From Olleya namhaensis (lineage in GTDB: Bacteria; Bacteroidota; Bacteroidia; Flavobacteriales; Flavobacteriaceae): DNA of 64,000 bases. This document shows positions 49,839 through 59,772 of this stretch, piece after piece (position 1 is the first letter of the stretch; each line of letters begins with the position of its first letter). The DNA lies in contig NZ_FORM01000011.1 in NCBI RefSeq assembly GCF_900114005.1, positions 1 to 64,000 of the forward strand, given 5' to 3'. A program made the translations under genes and the position numbers. Below the pieces are notes generated by a model. It was not told where the DNA came from. It did no database searches and saw only the letters and a list, made by a program, of their open reading frames with translations.

Positions 49839-51596
49839 ATGAAAACTTTAAACGCAAACTTTAAATTAATACTTGGTGTAATGGTCATGCTAATGATGGT
49901 ATTGACATCTTGTAATCCTAACGAATCTGTTGATATGCCAGAAGTGCCAGAAGGTACGTCAGGGAATTCTCAAATAGATTTTGGTTCTAATATTCAACGA
50001 GATTTTATGGGACGTATTGTAGATCAGTCTTCTATACCTTTAGATAATGTAAATATTACAATAGGTAATAAAACAGCAATTACAGATAATAATGGAATGT
50101 TTGTAATTAATGATGTTTCTGTTAAAGAGCGATTGGGATTTATTACCGCGCAAAAACCTGGTTATTTAAAAGGAATGCGATCTGTAGTGCCAACTTCGGG
50201 AACCAATATGATTAATATTATGCTTGTAGCAGAAACTCTAGTAAGCACAGTAGCATCGGGTAGTAGTAGTGAGGTTACATTAAGTAATGGCGCTAAAGTG
50301 AGTTTTGATGGTGCTTTTAAAGATGAAAACGGGAATGCTTATTCAGGAAATGTAGATGTTTATATGTATCACTTAGAAACGTCTAACCCTGCGATCGAAG
50401 CAATTATGCCAGGAAACTTGCAAGCTGAAAATGCTAATGGGGAAGAACGTGTTTTAGTGTCTTACGGGATGTTAAATGTTGAATTAAAAGGGGCTTCAGG
50501 GGAAAAATTGAATATTGCAGATGGAAGTGTGGCACAAATAGAGTTACCTATAAATCCTGCACAAAACGGAGTAGCACCAGCAACAATTCCATTATGGCAT
50601 TTTGATGAGGTTTCTGGTGTCTGGATGGAAGATGGAGAAGCAACATTAGTTGGCGGAAAGTATCAAGGAGAAGTTTCTCATTTTTCATGGTGGAACTGGG
50701 ATGCGCCATTTCCTGCGGTAATTTTATGTATAAACGCTGTGGATGCTAATAATAATCCATTAGCTAATCTTGATATTAAACTTATTGAAAGTAATGCAGT
50801 TAATGGAAGAACGGCTTTTACTAATGGCGATGGTAATATTTGTGGTTTTGTTCCAATAAACGAAGCCTTTACTTTAAAAGCATTTGATCCATGTGGTGTT
50901 GAGGTGTTTTCGTCTAACATCGGTTCTTTTGCAGCAGATACTAATTATAGTTTAGTATTACCTTCTGTTACAGCAACTGTAATTAGTGGTACTTTAGTTA
51001 ACTGTGCAAACACAAATGTAACTAATGGTTATGCCTCAATAATTTATGGCAATCAATTAGCATCGGTACCTGTAACTAATGGAGATTTTACGTTATCTGT
51101 TATTCAGTGTGCTGCCTTAACAAGTTTTAGTTTAGAAGGTGTAGACTACGATACATTTCAAGAAACGGATACTATCTCGTATAATTTTGGAAGTGCCGAT
51201 GTTGGAAATATAATAGCTTGTAACGCAGTGTCAGAATATATTACACTTCAAGTAGATAATGATCCTGTAGACTACTTTTTAAGTAATATTACTGCAGATT
51301 CTTGGAGTTCGACTTCTGTAAGTATTGGTGGTCAGAACGATATTGGAGAAAGTATTTTAATAAGCGGAAGTGCAACTACTTTAGGGACGCATCCAGATAA
51401 TGGTCCTTCATATATTGGAATTGAGCTAAACAGTTTGAATATAGATCACGGTGTGCCGAATACATTAGCATCTACAATTACAAATTTTGGAACAGTAGGA
51501 CAGTATATAGATATTACAATTACAGGAAGTTATACAGATAATAATGGCTTAGTTAAATCTTTATCCGCAGCCATACATGTATTAAGAGATAATTAG
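49839..51596 (+). CDS. Lipoprotein with carboxypeptidase-regulatory-like domain
   Basis: 585 residues. Signal and lipobox (MVLTSC, Cys25). Residues about 52-115 form a carboxypeptidase regulatory-like domain (MGRIVDQSSIPLDNVNITIGNKTAITDNNGMFVI). A large beta-rich part follows: a VSFDGAFKDENGNAYSGNVDVYMYHLE module, W-rich HFDEVSGVWMEDGEA and VSHFSWWNWDAPFP, and a second carboxypeptidase-like module near 290-350. Such proteins are outer-surface lipoproteins of unknown role; the WW region recalls proteins around gliding or secretion systems without being diagnostic. It is monocistronic. Confidence 0.76.
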   Translation: MKTLNANFKLILGVMVMLMMVLTSCNPNESVDMPEVPEGTSGNSQIDFGSNIQRDFMGRIVDQSSIPLDNVNITIGNKTAITDNNGMFVINDVSVKERLGFITAQKPGYLKGMRSVVPTSGTNMINIMLVAETLVSTVASGSSSEVTLSNGAKVSFDGAFKDENGNAYSGNVDVYMYHLETSNPAIEAIMPGNLQAENANGEERVLVSYGMLNVELKGASGEKLNIADGSVAQIELPINPAQNGVAPATIPLWHFDEVSGVWMEDGEATLVGGKYQGEVSHFSWWNWDAPFPAVILCINAVDANNNPLANLDIKLIESNAVNGRTAFTNGDGNICGFVPINEAFTLKAFDPCGVEVFSSNIGSFAADTNYSLVLPSVTATVISGTLVNCANTNVTNGYASIIYGNQLASVPVTNGDFTLSVIQCAALTSFSLEGVDYDTFQETDTISYNFGSADVGNIIACNAVSEYITLQVDNDPVDYFLSNITADSWSSTSVSIGGQNDIGESILISGSATTLGTHPDNGPSYIGIELNSLNIDHGVPNTLASTITNFGTVGQYIDITITGSYTDNNGLVKSLSAAIHVLRDN

Positions 51597-51651
51597 TGTT
51601 ATAGTTTGAGTTTATTTAATAATAACATAATTATTATAATTAAATTAAAAC

Positions 51652-51690
51652 CGCAATGTCAGGTTGAGCGTAGTCGAAACCTTTCAAAGA
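51652..51690. repeat. Isolated repeat-like element
   Basis: The stretch GTCAGGTTGAGCGTAGTCGA and its continuation resemble short palindrome-associated elements that I recall as scattered in flavobacterial genomes. It sits between a gene end and a terminator, and I cannot check its copy number. Confidence 0.3.
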
Positions 51691-51793
51691 GTTAAACATA
51701 ATAACCCTTTGGCTGTTTTTAAGATGACAGTCTAATTGTAAATAAATTAAGAAAAGGATAGTCGATAAATTAAAAATAAAACTCAAATTTATG

Positions 51794-51831
51794 TAAAAAA
51801 AAAAGAGGCTTCAGTTGAAGCCTCTTTTTTA
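51794..51831. terminator. Bidirectional intrinsic terminator
   Basis: AGAGGCTTCA pairs with TGAAGCCTCT, with A-run left and T-run right, between the lipoprotein (+) and the GltB-like gene (-). Confidence 0.85.
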
Positions 51832-51848
51832 GTTTGTAATAGTTTGAT

Positions 51849-53402
51849 TTAAGCTTTTCCGCCTAAATATTTACAATCTTTTAAACTTTGTATTCCGTTA
51901 AACGGAACTACTGTTTTGGTGTAGCCATAAGTACTATCCAATTCTTTTGATAAATTGTGATCATCTACATTAACTTCAATATCAGTCATTTTAAATTCGC
52001 ATGGATGCTCATATCCAGCAGCATGCGTAATTTCGACAAACTCTTTTCTAAATGTGCTAAAATATTGTGCTAGACGTTCGGATTTTAAAGTCGGATCAAT
52101 ACCATTTTGTAACCATTTACTTTGCGTAGCAACACCACTTGGACACGTGTTAGTATGGCAAACTTGCGCTTGGATACAACCAATACTCATCATAGCTTCA
52201 CGTGCTACATTAATGCAATCGGCACCCATTGCAAATGCCATTGCTGCTTTGGCAGGGAAACCTAATTTACCACTACCAATAAATACAATACGCTCGCTTA
52301 AGCCTTTACTCTGAAATAATTTATATAAATCCCCAAAACCATACACCCATGGTAAACTAACATGATCGGCAAAACTTGGAGGGGCAGCACCAGTACCACC
52401 TTCACCACCGTCAACGGTAATAAAATCTGGACCTTTTCCAGTTTTAACCATAATATCTGCTAATTCTTCCCATTGTTCTAGCTTTCCAATAGCAGCTTTA
52501 ATACCAACAGGTAGTCCTGTTTTTTCTGCAATAGCTTCAATAAAATCTACTAATTCAGGTACGTTAGAAAACGCTTTATGATTAGGAGGCGATAGGACGT
52601 CTTTTCCAACTTCAACACCTCTAATTTTTGCAATTTCTGGTGTTATTTTGGCACCAGGTAATACGCCACCTTTTCCAGGTTTTGCACCTTGAGATAGTTT
52701 AACTTCTATAGCTCTAACAAAAGGATTGTCTTCGACTAATTTTACCATTTTCTCCATAGAAAAACCACCGTCTTTTGCACGAACACCAAAATAACCTGTT
52801 CCAAAATGAAACACGACATCTCCACCATGACTGTGATAAGGAGATAAACCACCTTCTCCAGTATTATGGTAAGCGCCTGCTATTTTAACCCCTTTGTTTA
52901 GAGATTCTACCGCTTTCGCGGAAAGCGAGCCAAAACTCATCGCTGAGACATTAATTATAGAACCCGGTCTAAACGGTTTTTTACGTTTACTATGTTCTCC
53001 CATAACTTTAGCACAAGGTAAAAACGATTTATCTGTAGCGTGTGGATGCGAGTCTGCAACCTTATAAGGCATCATGGCATTATTTATAAATATGTGTTGA
53101 TGTGCATAAATATCGCGGTCTGTACCAAAACCTTCATAGTTGTTTTCTTTTTTTGCAGAAGCATAAATCCAACCACGTTCAATACGGTTAAATGGCAGCT
53201 CTTCCCTGTTGTTAGCAACAAGATATTGTCTTAATTCTGGACCAATTTTTTCCAGTATATATCTAAAATGACCAACTATTGGAAAGTTATGACTAATGGT
53301 GTGTTTTTTCTGAAAAATGTCTCGTACAGCAACAAGAACAAGTGCTATAATTATCCAAAGCCACCAAGAAATATTTGAAATTAAGTTTATAAATGTATCC
53401 AT
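51849..53402 (-). CDS. FMN-binding glutamate synthase family protein
   Basis: 517 residues from the ATG at 53400-53402 (MDTFINLISNISWWLW). An N-terminal TM helix (about 8-30) anchors a large FMN/Fe-S domain like the central and FMN domains of GltB: NVSAMSFGSLSAKAVESLN, NTGEGGLSPYH, GLPVGIKAA, FITVDGGEGGTGAAP and a cysteine cluster CIQAQVCHTNTCPSG (3Fe-4S-type). It lacks the amidotransferase domain, so ammonia- or ferredoxin-linked chemistry is possible. The promoter at 53424-53451 supports this start over two codons further up. Confidence 0.9.
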   Translation of the reverse strand: MDTFINLISNISWWLWIIIALVLVAVRDIFQKKHTISHNFPIVGHFRYILEKIGPELRQYLVANNREELPFNRIERGWIYASAKKENNYEGFGTDRDIYAHQHIFINNAMMPYKVADSHPHATDKSFLPCAKVMGEHSKRKKPFRPGSIINVSAMSFGSLSAKAVESLNKGVKIAGAYHNTGEGGLSPYHSHGGDVVFHFGTGYFGVRAKDGGFSMEKMVKLVEDNPFVRAIEVKLSQGAKPGKGGVLPGAKITPEIAKIRGVEVGKDVLSPPNHKAFSNVPELVDFIEAIAEKTGLPVGIKAAIGKLEQWEELADIMVKTGKGPDFITVDGGEGGTGAAPPSFADHVSLPWVYGFGDLYKLFQSKGLSERIVFIGSGKLGFPAKAAMAFAMGADCINVAREAMMSIGCIQAQVCHTNTCPSGVATQSKWLQNGIDPTLKSERLAQYFSTFRKEFVEITHAAGYEHPCEFKMTDIEVNVDDHNLSKELDSTYGYTKTVVPFNGIQSLKDCKYLGGKA

Positions 53403-53423
53403 ATTTTTAATCAAAGGTTTCAT

Positions 53424-53431
53424 CAAAAATA
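53424..53431 (-). promoter_or_regulatory. Promoter of the GltB-like gene
   Basis: Minus strand TATTTTTG with a TTG at 53449-53451, 17 bp upstream (another TTG at 22 bp). The upstream TTG codon at 53424-53426 lies inside this motif and is not a start. Confidence 0.6.
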
Positions 53432-53608
53432 AGGATTATCTATAATTACAAGCCAATTAGTTTTATAAAATAGTAAAGGACCATTGTTTTAACACTTTAT
53501 TACTCTGGTTTTAGAGGATTATAATCCCTTAAGTAGACGGTAGGTACTACTGATGTTAAGATATTTGTAAAAAATTGGTATTTAGGATCTATCGGTTATC
53601 TTTATAAT

Positions 53609-55177
53609 ATGAGTCAAAAAAGAAAGAAAATAACACTAATAATAGCCCTTTGTATCTTAGTTTCAACAGTTTTGTTGTTTGTAGGGCAAGCAATAGTAAA
53701 AAACAAAATAAAAGCTGCTGTCGTTAATTTACCAGAATCTATGGCTTTAGATTATCAGGATATAGAGTTAAACCTTTTAACTGGGCATATTAATTTGGAA
53801 GCTCCTAGTCTTAAAGTTACAGGAAAAACAACAGGTAAAGTCAATGCTACAATTGCTATGACGGCGTTTTCTGTTTCTGGGTTTAGTTATTGGGATTATA
53901 TGATTAACAATAAAATAGCGGTTAAAACTATTGATTTTAAAGATCCAAAAATCACGTATTATCATAATGCTTTAGTGAGTACTGAGATAGGAGGTCAATC
54001 TGTAATGGATAATTTAAAGCAGGTGTTACATGCAGATAATTTGACCATAAGTAATGCTAATCTAGTCATTTTTGATCGCGCTAATGATTCGTTAATTGTT
54101 AAAGCAGAAAAACTTGATTTTGCTATTACAGAATTTGTAATGGACCCAAACTCTGACTCCAAAGTACCTTTTGTATTTAACAATTCAATTTTAAATGGTA
54201 CTAACTTAAAATATAAAGCAGGTGTTTTTGAAACAATTACTGTGGACGACTTTACACTAGATAATAACAATGTTAGCATAGAAGGATTTAGTCTAAAGAC
54301 GAATTATACAAAAGAAGAATTGTCTAAAGTGATTACAACAGAACGTGATCATTTTGATTTGAGAATCCCAAAAATAGAAATTCAGAACCAAAAGGTTACG
54401 TTTGAAAACAAAAAAATCAATGGGTTTTCAAGTGATAAATTAGTTATTAACTTGCCTGTATTTAATATTTACCGTGATAAATTGGTTGTTGATGATTTGA
54501 CGCTAAAACCGCTGTACAGTAAAATGTTAAGAGATTTGGACTTTAAGTTACAAGTCAAGCAAGTGGATATAGTAGATGGTGCAATCATTTATGAAGAAAA
54601 AGTAAAACAGGATCATGATGCGGGTCAATTGCACTTTAAACGTTTTAATGGGCAATTAAAAAACGTAGGCAATGGTTATCAGTTGCCAAATCAAACAACA
54701 ATTGCTTTAGATTGTATTTTCATGGAAAGCACTCCTCTTGCTGTTAATTGGGCTTTTGATGTTGCTAATAAAACTGACAATTTTGTGTTTAAAGCAGAAT
54801 TGGGAAAACTAAAAGCTGCCGACTTAAATCCGTTTATGCAACCCAATTTAAATTTAAAGCTAGAAGGTGATTTGATTAAGACTTATTTCACCATTGATGG
54901 AAATTCTAACACATCCACAGTAAATTTAAAGACGAAGTATACTAATTTTGATATTATCATTCTTAAAGATAATGGGAAAGAGAAAAACAAGCTGCTTTCC
55001 GGAATAATTAATCTTTTTGTATCTAAAAACAGTAGTAATCAGCCGGATAACTTTAGAGATAGCGATACTAAAACAGTGACTAGAGATAGTACAAAGTCTA
55101 TTTTTAATTTTGTTTGGAAAAACACACAAGCAGGTTTAATCTCTGCTATGGCAGGAGATGGTACAAAAGATGAGTAA
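53609..55177 (+). CDS. AsmA/DUF748-like inner-membrane protein
   Basis: 522 residues. One N-terminal TM helix (about 8-28) followed by a long periplasmic, repetitive beta domain: LDYQDIELNLLTGHINLEAPSLKVTG, FSVSGFSYWDYMINNKIAVKTIDFKDPKITYYH. The layout matches AsmA/DUF748-type proteins of the repeating beta-groove kind, which carry lipids between membranes in other bacteria. This family member is not one I can name. It has no partner nearby; uvrD starts 80 bp downstream on the same strand. Confidence 0.68.
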   Translation: MSQKRKKITLIIALCILVSTVLLFVGQAIVKNKIKAAVVNLPESMALDYQDIELNLLTGHINLEAPSLKVTGKTTGKVNATIAMTAFSVSGFSYWDYMINNKIAVKTIDFKDPKITYYHNALVSTEIGGQSVMDNLKQVLHADNLTISNANLVIFDRANDSLIVKAEKLDFAITEFVMDPNSDSKVPFVFNNSILNGTNLKYKAGVFETITVDDFTLDNNNVSIEGFSLKTNYTKEELSKVITTERDHFDLRIPKIEIQNQKVTFENKKINGFSSDKLVINLPVFNIYRDKLVVDDLTLKPLYSKMLRDLDFKLQVKQVDIVDGAIIYEEKVKQDHDAGQLHFKRFNGQLKNVGNGYQLPNQTTIALDCIFMESTPLAVNWAFDVANKTDNFVFKAELGKLKAADLNPFMQPNLNLKLEGDLIKTYFTIDGNSNTSTVNLKTKYTNFDIIILKDNGKEKNKLLSGIINLFVSKNSSNQPDNFRDSDTKTVTRDSTKSIFNFVWKNTQAGLISAMAGDGTKDE

Positions 55178-55226
55178 TTGTTTATAATTATTAACAAATA
55201 CAAGGGGTTAAAACGGTTACATTAAC

Positions 55227-55234
55227 TATTTTTG
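55227..55234 (+). promoter_or_regulatory. Promoter -7 motif of uvrD/pcrA
   Basis: TATTTTTG (TAnnTTTG) 22 bp before the TTG start at 55257. No clear -33 TTG. Confidence 0.5.
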
Positions 55235-55256
55235 TAACCTTAAAAAAACAAGCAAT

Positions 55257-57596
55257 TTGGAAAAGTATCTAAGTCAGTTAAACGAAGCACAGTACGAGCC
55301 TACCGTTCAAGTAGATGGACCTATGATTATTATCGCAGGTGCAGGATCGGGTAAAACACGTGTACTTACCTACAGGATAGCCTATTTAATGAGCAAAGGT
55401 ATTGACTCATTTAATATTCTAGCCTTAACCTTTACCAATAAGGCGGCTAAGGAAATGAAAGGTAGGATTGCAGAAATAGTTGGAGCTAGTGAGGCTAAAA
55501 ACTTATGGATGGGAACATTTCACTCCGTTTTTGCTAAAATTCTTCGTTTTGAAGGGCATCATTTAGGATATCCAAGTAATTTTACTATTTATGATACCCA
55601 AGATTCTCAGAAATTGATGGGATCTATCATAAAGGAAATGGGCTTAGACAAAGATTTATATAAAACAAAACAAGTTTACAGCAGGATTTCATCTTACAAA
55701 AACAGTTTGATTACTGTCAAGGCTTATTTTAATAATCCAGAATTAATGGAGGCGGACGTGATGTCTAGACGTCCAAAAATGGGAGAGATATATCAGGCTT
55801 ATGTAGAGCGTTGCTTTAAAGCAGGAGCAATGGATTTTGATGATTTGCTTTTACGTACCAATGAGTTATTAACAAGATTCCCTCAGGTTTTAGCACAATA
55901 TCAAGATAAGTTTAGATACATTTTGGTGGATGAGTATCAAGATACAAACCATAGTCAGTATTTAATCGTTCGTGCGTTAGCGGACCGTTTTCAAAACATA
56001 TGTGTCGTAGGGGATGATGCGCAAAGTATTTATGCGTTTAGAGGGGCAAACATCAGTAATATCTTAAATTTCCAAAAGGATTATGATAATGTTAAGATGT
56101 ACCGTTTAGAGCAAAACTACCGTTCAACAAAAAACATTGTTGGTGCAGCAAACTCAGTAATAGAACATAACCAGACAAAATTAGAAAAGATCGTTTGGAC
56201 AGCAAATGATGAAGGTCCAAAAGTACAAGTGCACCGTAGTTTAACGGATGGTGACGAAGGTCGTTTTGTAGCAAGTGCTATTTGGGAAACAAAAATGACA
56301 GATCACGTACCTAACAGTGACTTTGCTATTTTATATCGTACCAATTCGCAATCTCGTGCAATGGAAGAAGCTTTGCGTAAAAGAAGTATTCCGTATCGTA
56401 TTTATGGAGGATTGTCTTTTTATCAAAGAAAAGAAATAAAAGATGTGACCGCGTATTTACGTTTGATTTTAAATTCTTCTGATGAGGAAGCTTTAAAACG
56501 TGTTATTAATTATCCAGGTCGTGGTATTGGTCAAACAACTATTGATCGTTTAATGGTTGCTGCTAATGAGAGTGGTAAAACTATTTTCGGTTTATTAGAA
56601 AATATTGACACCGTAGACATAAATATAAATTCGGGAACTAAAAATAAGCTTAGAGATTTTGTAACGCTTATTAAAAGTTATCAAGTAATGAATCAAACAG
56701 CAAATGCTTTTGATTTAGCAGAATATGTAACTAAAACAAGTGGTTTAATCAAAGAGTTTAATAAAGATGGTACTCCTGAAGGCGTGACGCGTTTGGAGAA
56801 TGTCGAAGAATTATTAAACGGTATTAAAGATTTTGTTGAAGGCCAATTAGAAATTGCTGATTCAAAAGATGATTTAGCAGAGTTTCTAGAAGATGTAGCC
56901 TTAGCAACAGATTTAGATGGCGATAAAGGAGATCCGGATCACGTGGCGTTAATGACTATTCACTCGTCTAAAGGATTAGAGTTTAGTAATGTCTTTGTCG
57001 TTGGATTAGAAGAAGATTTGTTTCCAAGTGCTATGAGTATGAATACACGTAGTGAACTAGAAGAAGAACGTCGTTTATTTTATGTAGCATTAACAAGAGC
57101 GGAGAAAAAAGCATATTTAACTTATGCATTATCAAGATACCGTTGGGGAAAATTAGTAGACTCAGAACCTAGTCGTTTTATTGAAGAAATAGACGATCAG
57201 TTTCTAGACATAATTACTCCAATAGAAGAAAGGCGTATTAATCCAATGTTATCAGCAGATATTTTTGGAGATACACCACCAAACAAAATTAGATTTAAAA
57301 AAGCAATACAACCTAAATTACAAAAGAAAGTGGCAAAGAAGAAAGACCCAGTAAATTTCGAAATTAGTGTACCAAAAAAATTAAAAAAAGCTTCAGAAGT
57401 AGTTCCATCAGCAGAGGCTAACTTAATTGAAGGAGAATTAGCAGTAGGTAATATAGTAAAACACTTAAAATTTGGTAGAGGCGATGTCCTTAGCATTGAA
57501 GGCAAAGGTGCGGATGTTAAAGCAGAAATCAATTTTCAGTTTGGTGGTAAAAAGAAATTATTATTACGTTTTGCAAAACTTCAGCTTATAGGATAA
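55257..57596 (+). CDS. UvrD/PcrA-type superfamily 1 DNA helicase
   Basis: 779 residues from a TTG start (MEKYLSQLNEAQYEPTVQ); no in-frame ATG lies earlier, and homologues start here. Motifs: Q-motif LNEAQYEP, I AGAGSGKT, Ia LALTFTNKAAKEMK, II VDEYQDTN, III GDDAQSIYAFRGA, IV QNYRSTKNI, V TIHSSKGLEF and VI FYVALTRA. Full length, including the C-terminal Tudor-like tail with GNIVKHLKFGRGDVLSIEGKG. It unwinds DNA 3' to 5' in repair and displaces RecA or transcription complexes. Confidence 0.95.
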   Translation: MEKYLSQLNEAQYEPTVQVDGPMIIIAGAGSGKTRVLTYRIAYLMSKGIDSFNILALTFTNKAAKEMKGRIAEIVGASEAKNLWMGTFHSVFAKILRFEGHHLGYPSNFTIYDTQDSQKLMGSIIKEMGLDKDLYKTKQVYSRISSYKNSLITVKAYFNNPELMEADVMSRRPKMGEIYQAYVERCFKAGAMDFDDLLLRTNELLTRFPQVLAQYQDKFRYILVDEYQDTNHSQYLIVRALADRFQNICVVGDDAQSIYAFRGANISNILNFQKDYDNVKMYRLEQNYRSTKNIVGAANSVIEHNQTKLEKIVWTANDEGPKVQVHRSLTDGDEGRFVASAIWETKMTDHVPNSDFAILYRTNSQSRAMEEALRKRSIPYRIYGGLSFYQRKEIKDVTAYLRLILNSSDEEALKRVINYPGRGIGQTTIDRLMVAANESGKTIFGLLENIDTVDININSGTKNKLRDFVTLIKSYQVMNQTANAFDLAEYVTKTSGLIKEFNKDGTPEGVTRLENVEELLNGIKDFVEGQLEIADSKDDLAEFLEDVALATDLDGDKGDPDHVALMTIHSSKGLEFSNVFVVGLEEDLFPSAMSMNTRSELEEERRLFYVALTRAEKKAYLTYALSRYRWGKLVDSEPSRFIEEIDDQFLDIITPIEERRINPMLSADIFGDTPPNKIRFKKAIQPKLQKKVAKKKDPVNFEISVPKKLKKASEVVPSAEANLIEGELAVGNIVKHLKFGRGDVLSIEGKGADVKAEINFQFGGKKKLLLRFAKLQLIG

Positions 57597-57613
57597 ACAT
57601 AAAACTAAATATT

Positions 57614-58234
57614 ATGGCAGAATTTATCAGGATTTACGAAGAAAACCCAAATCCAAAGGAGATTAAAAAGGTTGTTAACGTCTTAAAAAAAGGCGGACTT
57701 ATTATATACCCTACGGATACGGTTTATGGATTAGGTTGTGATATTACTAATGCAAAAGCATTAGAGCGTATTGCTAGAATAAAAGGGGTTAAGCTTGAAA
57801 AAGCTAATTTTTCCTTTATCTGCCATGATTTAAGTAATTTATCAGATTACGTAAAACAAATAGACAGTTCAACTTTTAAAATATTAAAAAGAGCATTACC
57901 AGGTCCATATACTTTTATTTTACCCGGCTCTAAAACATTACCAGCTGCTTTTAAGAAGAAAAAAGAGGTTGGTATACGTGTGCCTAATAATGCCATTGCT
58001 TTAGAAATAGTAAAGGTTTTGGGCAATCCAATAGTATCTACATCTATTAGAGATGAAGATACCATATTAGAATACACTACAGATCCTGAATTGATTCTAG
58101 AAAAGTGGGGTAACCTTGTCGATTTAGTTATTGATGGTGGTTACGGAGATAATCAGGGGTCTACTATTATTGACTTGTCTGGTGATCAGCCTGAAATTAT
58201 TAGAGAAGGAAAAGGAAGTATAGAGATTTTTTAA
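57614..58234 (+). CDS. Sua5/YciO/YrdC-type threonylcarbamoyl-AMP synthase
   Basis: 206 residues. Conserved motifs VLKKGGLIIYPTDTVYGLGCD near the start, ALPGPYTFILPGS, GIRVPNNAIA and STIIDLSGDQPEIIREGKGSI near the end. It makes threonylcarbamoyl-adenylate, the first step in the t6A37 modification of tRNAs, or belongs to the YciO branch with unknown role: the K-x-R/S-x-N active-site pattern is not complete enough for me to choose. 17 bp after the helicase stop; perhaps co-transcribed. Confidence 0.87.
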   Translation: MAEFIRIYEENPNPKEIKKVVNVLKKGGLIIYPTDTVYGLGCDITNAKALERIARIKGVKLEKANFSFICHDLSNLSDYVKQIDSSTFKILKRALPGPYTFILPGSKTLPAAFKKKKEVGIRVPNNAIALEIVKVLGNPIVSTSIRDEDTILEYTTDPELILEKWGNLVDLVIDGGYGDNQGSTIIDLSGDQPEIIREGKGSIEIF

Positions 58235-58310
58235 TTCAATTAAATTGAAAAAGATTTATTTTTAAATTTATTTAGGAATAAAGAGCAGACTATCTTGAAA
58301 CTTGTCAATA

Positions 58311-58661
58311 ATGAAGCCAACCAACAACCATATTAATTATATCGAGTTTAAAGCTCATGATTTGGAAGCTGTAAAAACCTTTTACAATAAAGCGTTTGGA
58401 TGGCAATTTACAGATTATGGCGCAAACTATGTAGCATTTGAAGCTAGCGGAATTGCTGGTGGTTTTGAAAAAACAGAGCAAGCTATAAGTAATGGAGCTT
58501 TAATAGTTATTTATCATGATAATTTAAAGCAAGCTAAGGCTAAAATTTTAGAATTTGGAGGTACACTTAGTGTGGATATCTTTTCGTTTCCTAGTGGTAG
58601 TCGTTTTCAGTTTTTAGATCCTTCAGGTAATGAGTTGTCTGTGTGGTGTCACGATAAATAA
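58311..58661 (+). CDS. VOC (glyoxalase-fold) family protein
   Basis: 116 residues from the ATG at 58311 (MKPTNNHINYIEFKAHDLEAVKTFY). A TTG three codons upstream is not preferred. Two beta-alpha-beta-beta-beta modules of the vicinal-oxygen-chelate fold; metal residues can be His7 or Glu11, then the final strand RFQFLDPSGNELSVWCH. VOC proteins may be dioxygenases, isomerases or binding proteins; no substrate is indicated. Confidence 0.82.
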   Translation: MKPTNNHINYIEFKAHDLEAVKTFYNKAFGWQFTDYGANYVAFEASGIAGGFEKTEQAISNGALIVIYHDNLKQAKAKILEFGGTLSVDIFSFPSGSRFQFLDPSGNELSVWCHDK

Positions 58662-58769
58662 GGCTTTACTAAATTTCTGTTATTATAGAGTGTATCCCTG
58701 TAGTGTTGAGGTTTTTTAAGGGTGTTTACACCAGTATTATACATAAAAAGACATTTTAAATTAAGTGCA

Positions 58770-58801
58770 TAAAAAAAGCCCAACCTTTCGGTTGAGCTTT
58801 T
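58770..58801. terminator. Bidirectional intrinsic terminator
   Basis: AAGCCCAACC pairs imperfectly with GGTTGAGCTT around a TTTC loop. It sits between the VOC gene (+) and the OmpA-family gene (-). Confidence 0.72.
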
Positions 58802-58822
58802 CTGTTTTATATAAAAGAAAAC

Positions 58823-59680
58823 TTATTCTTTAGATAAATTTTTCATTTCAGTTTCAATCATTTCATAAAATTGATCAATCTTAGGTAAGATATAAATCTT
58901 AGTTCTTCTGTTAATTGCTCTGTTTGTTGGAGAGTCGTTTAAAACTAAAGGTAAATGATCACCACGTCCTGCTGCAATTAATTGTTTAGGATCAACACCT
59001 AAATCTTGTAATGCTCTAACAATAGCTGTACTACGTTTTACACTTAAGTCCCAGTTGTCAACTAACACTCCACCTTTATTGTAAGGTACGTTGTCTGTAT
59101 GACCTTCTACCATTGCTTCAAAGTTTGGCTTACCATTAATTACTGTAGCAACTTTTCCTAAAATTTCGTTAGCTCTTGAAGAGATGTAGTAGCTTCCACT
59201 TTGGAATAATAACTTGTCAGATAAAGAGATAAATACAACGCTTTTTTCAACATTGATTTCGATGTCTGGATCGTTTAATCCAACTTCTTTCTTTAAACTT
59301 GTTACTAAAGCTAGTGTTACACTGTCCTTTTTAGTTAACGCATCTTGTAATCTTGTAATTCTTAAATCTTTTTCTTTTAAACTTTCTAAAGATTTTTCAA
59401 CGTTTTTAGCACCTTGTGCAGTTAACATTGTCATGTCTTTAGTACTTTCAATTAAAGCAAGGTTATTTGCTTTCATATCTGTTAAACGTGCTTGAATTTC
59501 TTTAAGACGAGCTGCAGATGCTGCTTCGTCAGCTAAACAAGAGTTTAATTTTACAGTTGCTGTGTTTAATAAATCCTGTGTTTCTTTTTGTTTTGCTTCT
59601 AATGCAGCAAATTCTTTTTTAGATACACATGAGCTTAATAATAAAAGTGCACTTGCACTTAGTAATAGGATTTTTTTCAT
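58823..59680 (-). CDS. OmpA/MotB-domain lipoprotein
   Basis: 285 residues from the ATG at 59678-59680 (MKKILLLSASALLLLSSC, lipobox Cys18). The N-terminal half is a helical coiled coil (LEAKQKETQDLLNTATVKLN, ESLKEKDLRITRLQDALTKKD). The C-terminal OmpA domain reads IEINVEKSVVFISLSDKLLFQSGSY, MVEGHTDNVPYN, WDLSVKRSTAIVRAL, IAAGRGDHLPL and NRAINRRTKIYI, the peptidoglycan (diaminopimelate) binding signature with D and R residues. It links the outer membrane to the cell wall. The frame is open 12 codons further up, but the promoter lies there. Confidence 0.9.
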   Translation of the reverse strand: MKKILLLSASALLLLSSCVSKKEFAALEAKQKETQDLLNTATVKLNSCLADEAASAARLKEIQARLTDMKANNLALIESTKDMTMLTAQGAKNVEKSLESLKEKDLRITRLQDALTKKDSVTLALVTSLKKEVGLNDPDIEINVEKSVVFISLSDKLLFQSGSYYISSRANEILGKVATVINGKPNFEAMVEGHTDNVPYNKGGVLVDNWDLSVKRSTAIVRALQDLGVDPKQLIAAGRGDHLPLVLNDSPTNRAINRRTKIYILPKIDQFYEMIETEMKNLSKE

Positions 59681-59713
59681 AATTATTGAATGATAAATTA
59701 AATTTATACTCGT

Positions 59714-59721
59714 CAAAAGTA
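59714..59721 (-). promoter_or_regulatory. Promoter -7 motif of the OmpA-family gene
   Basis: Minus strand TACTTTTG, 34 bp before the ATG at 59680; the upstream in-frame codon at 59716 lies in the motif. Confidence 0.55.
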
Positions 59722-59772
59722 TAAATAATTAAAATGTTAAAATACGGTTTAACAAAATTTTTGCTAAAAGCA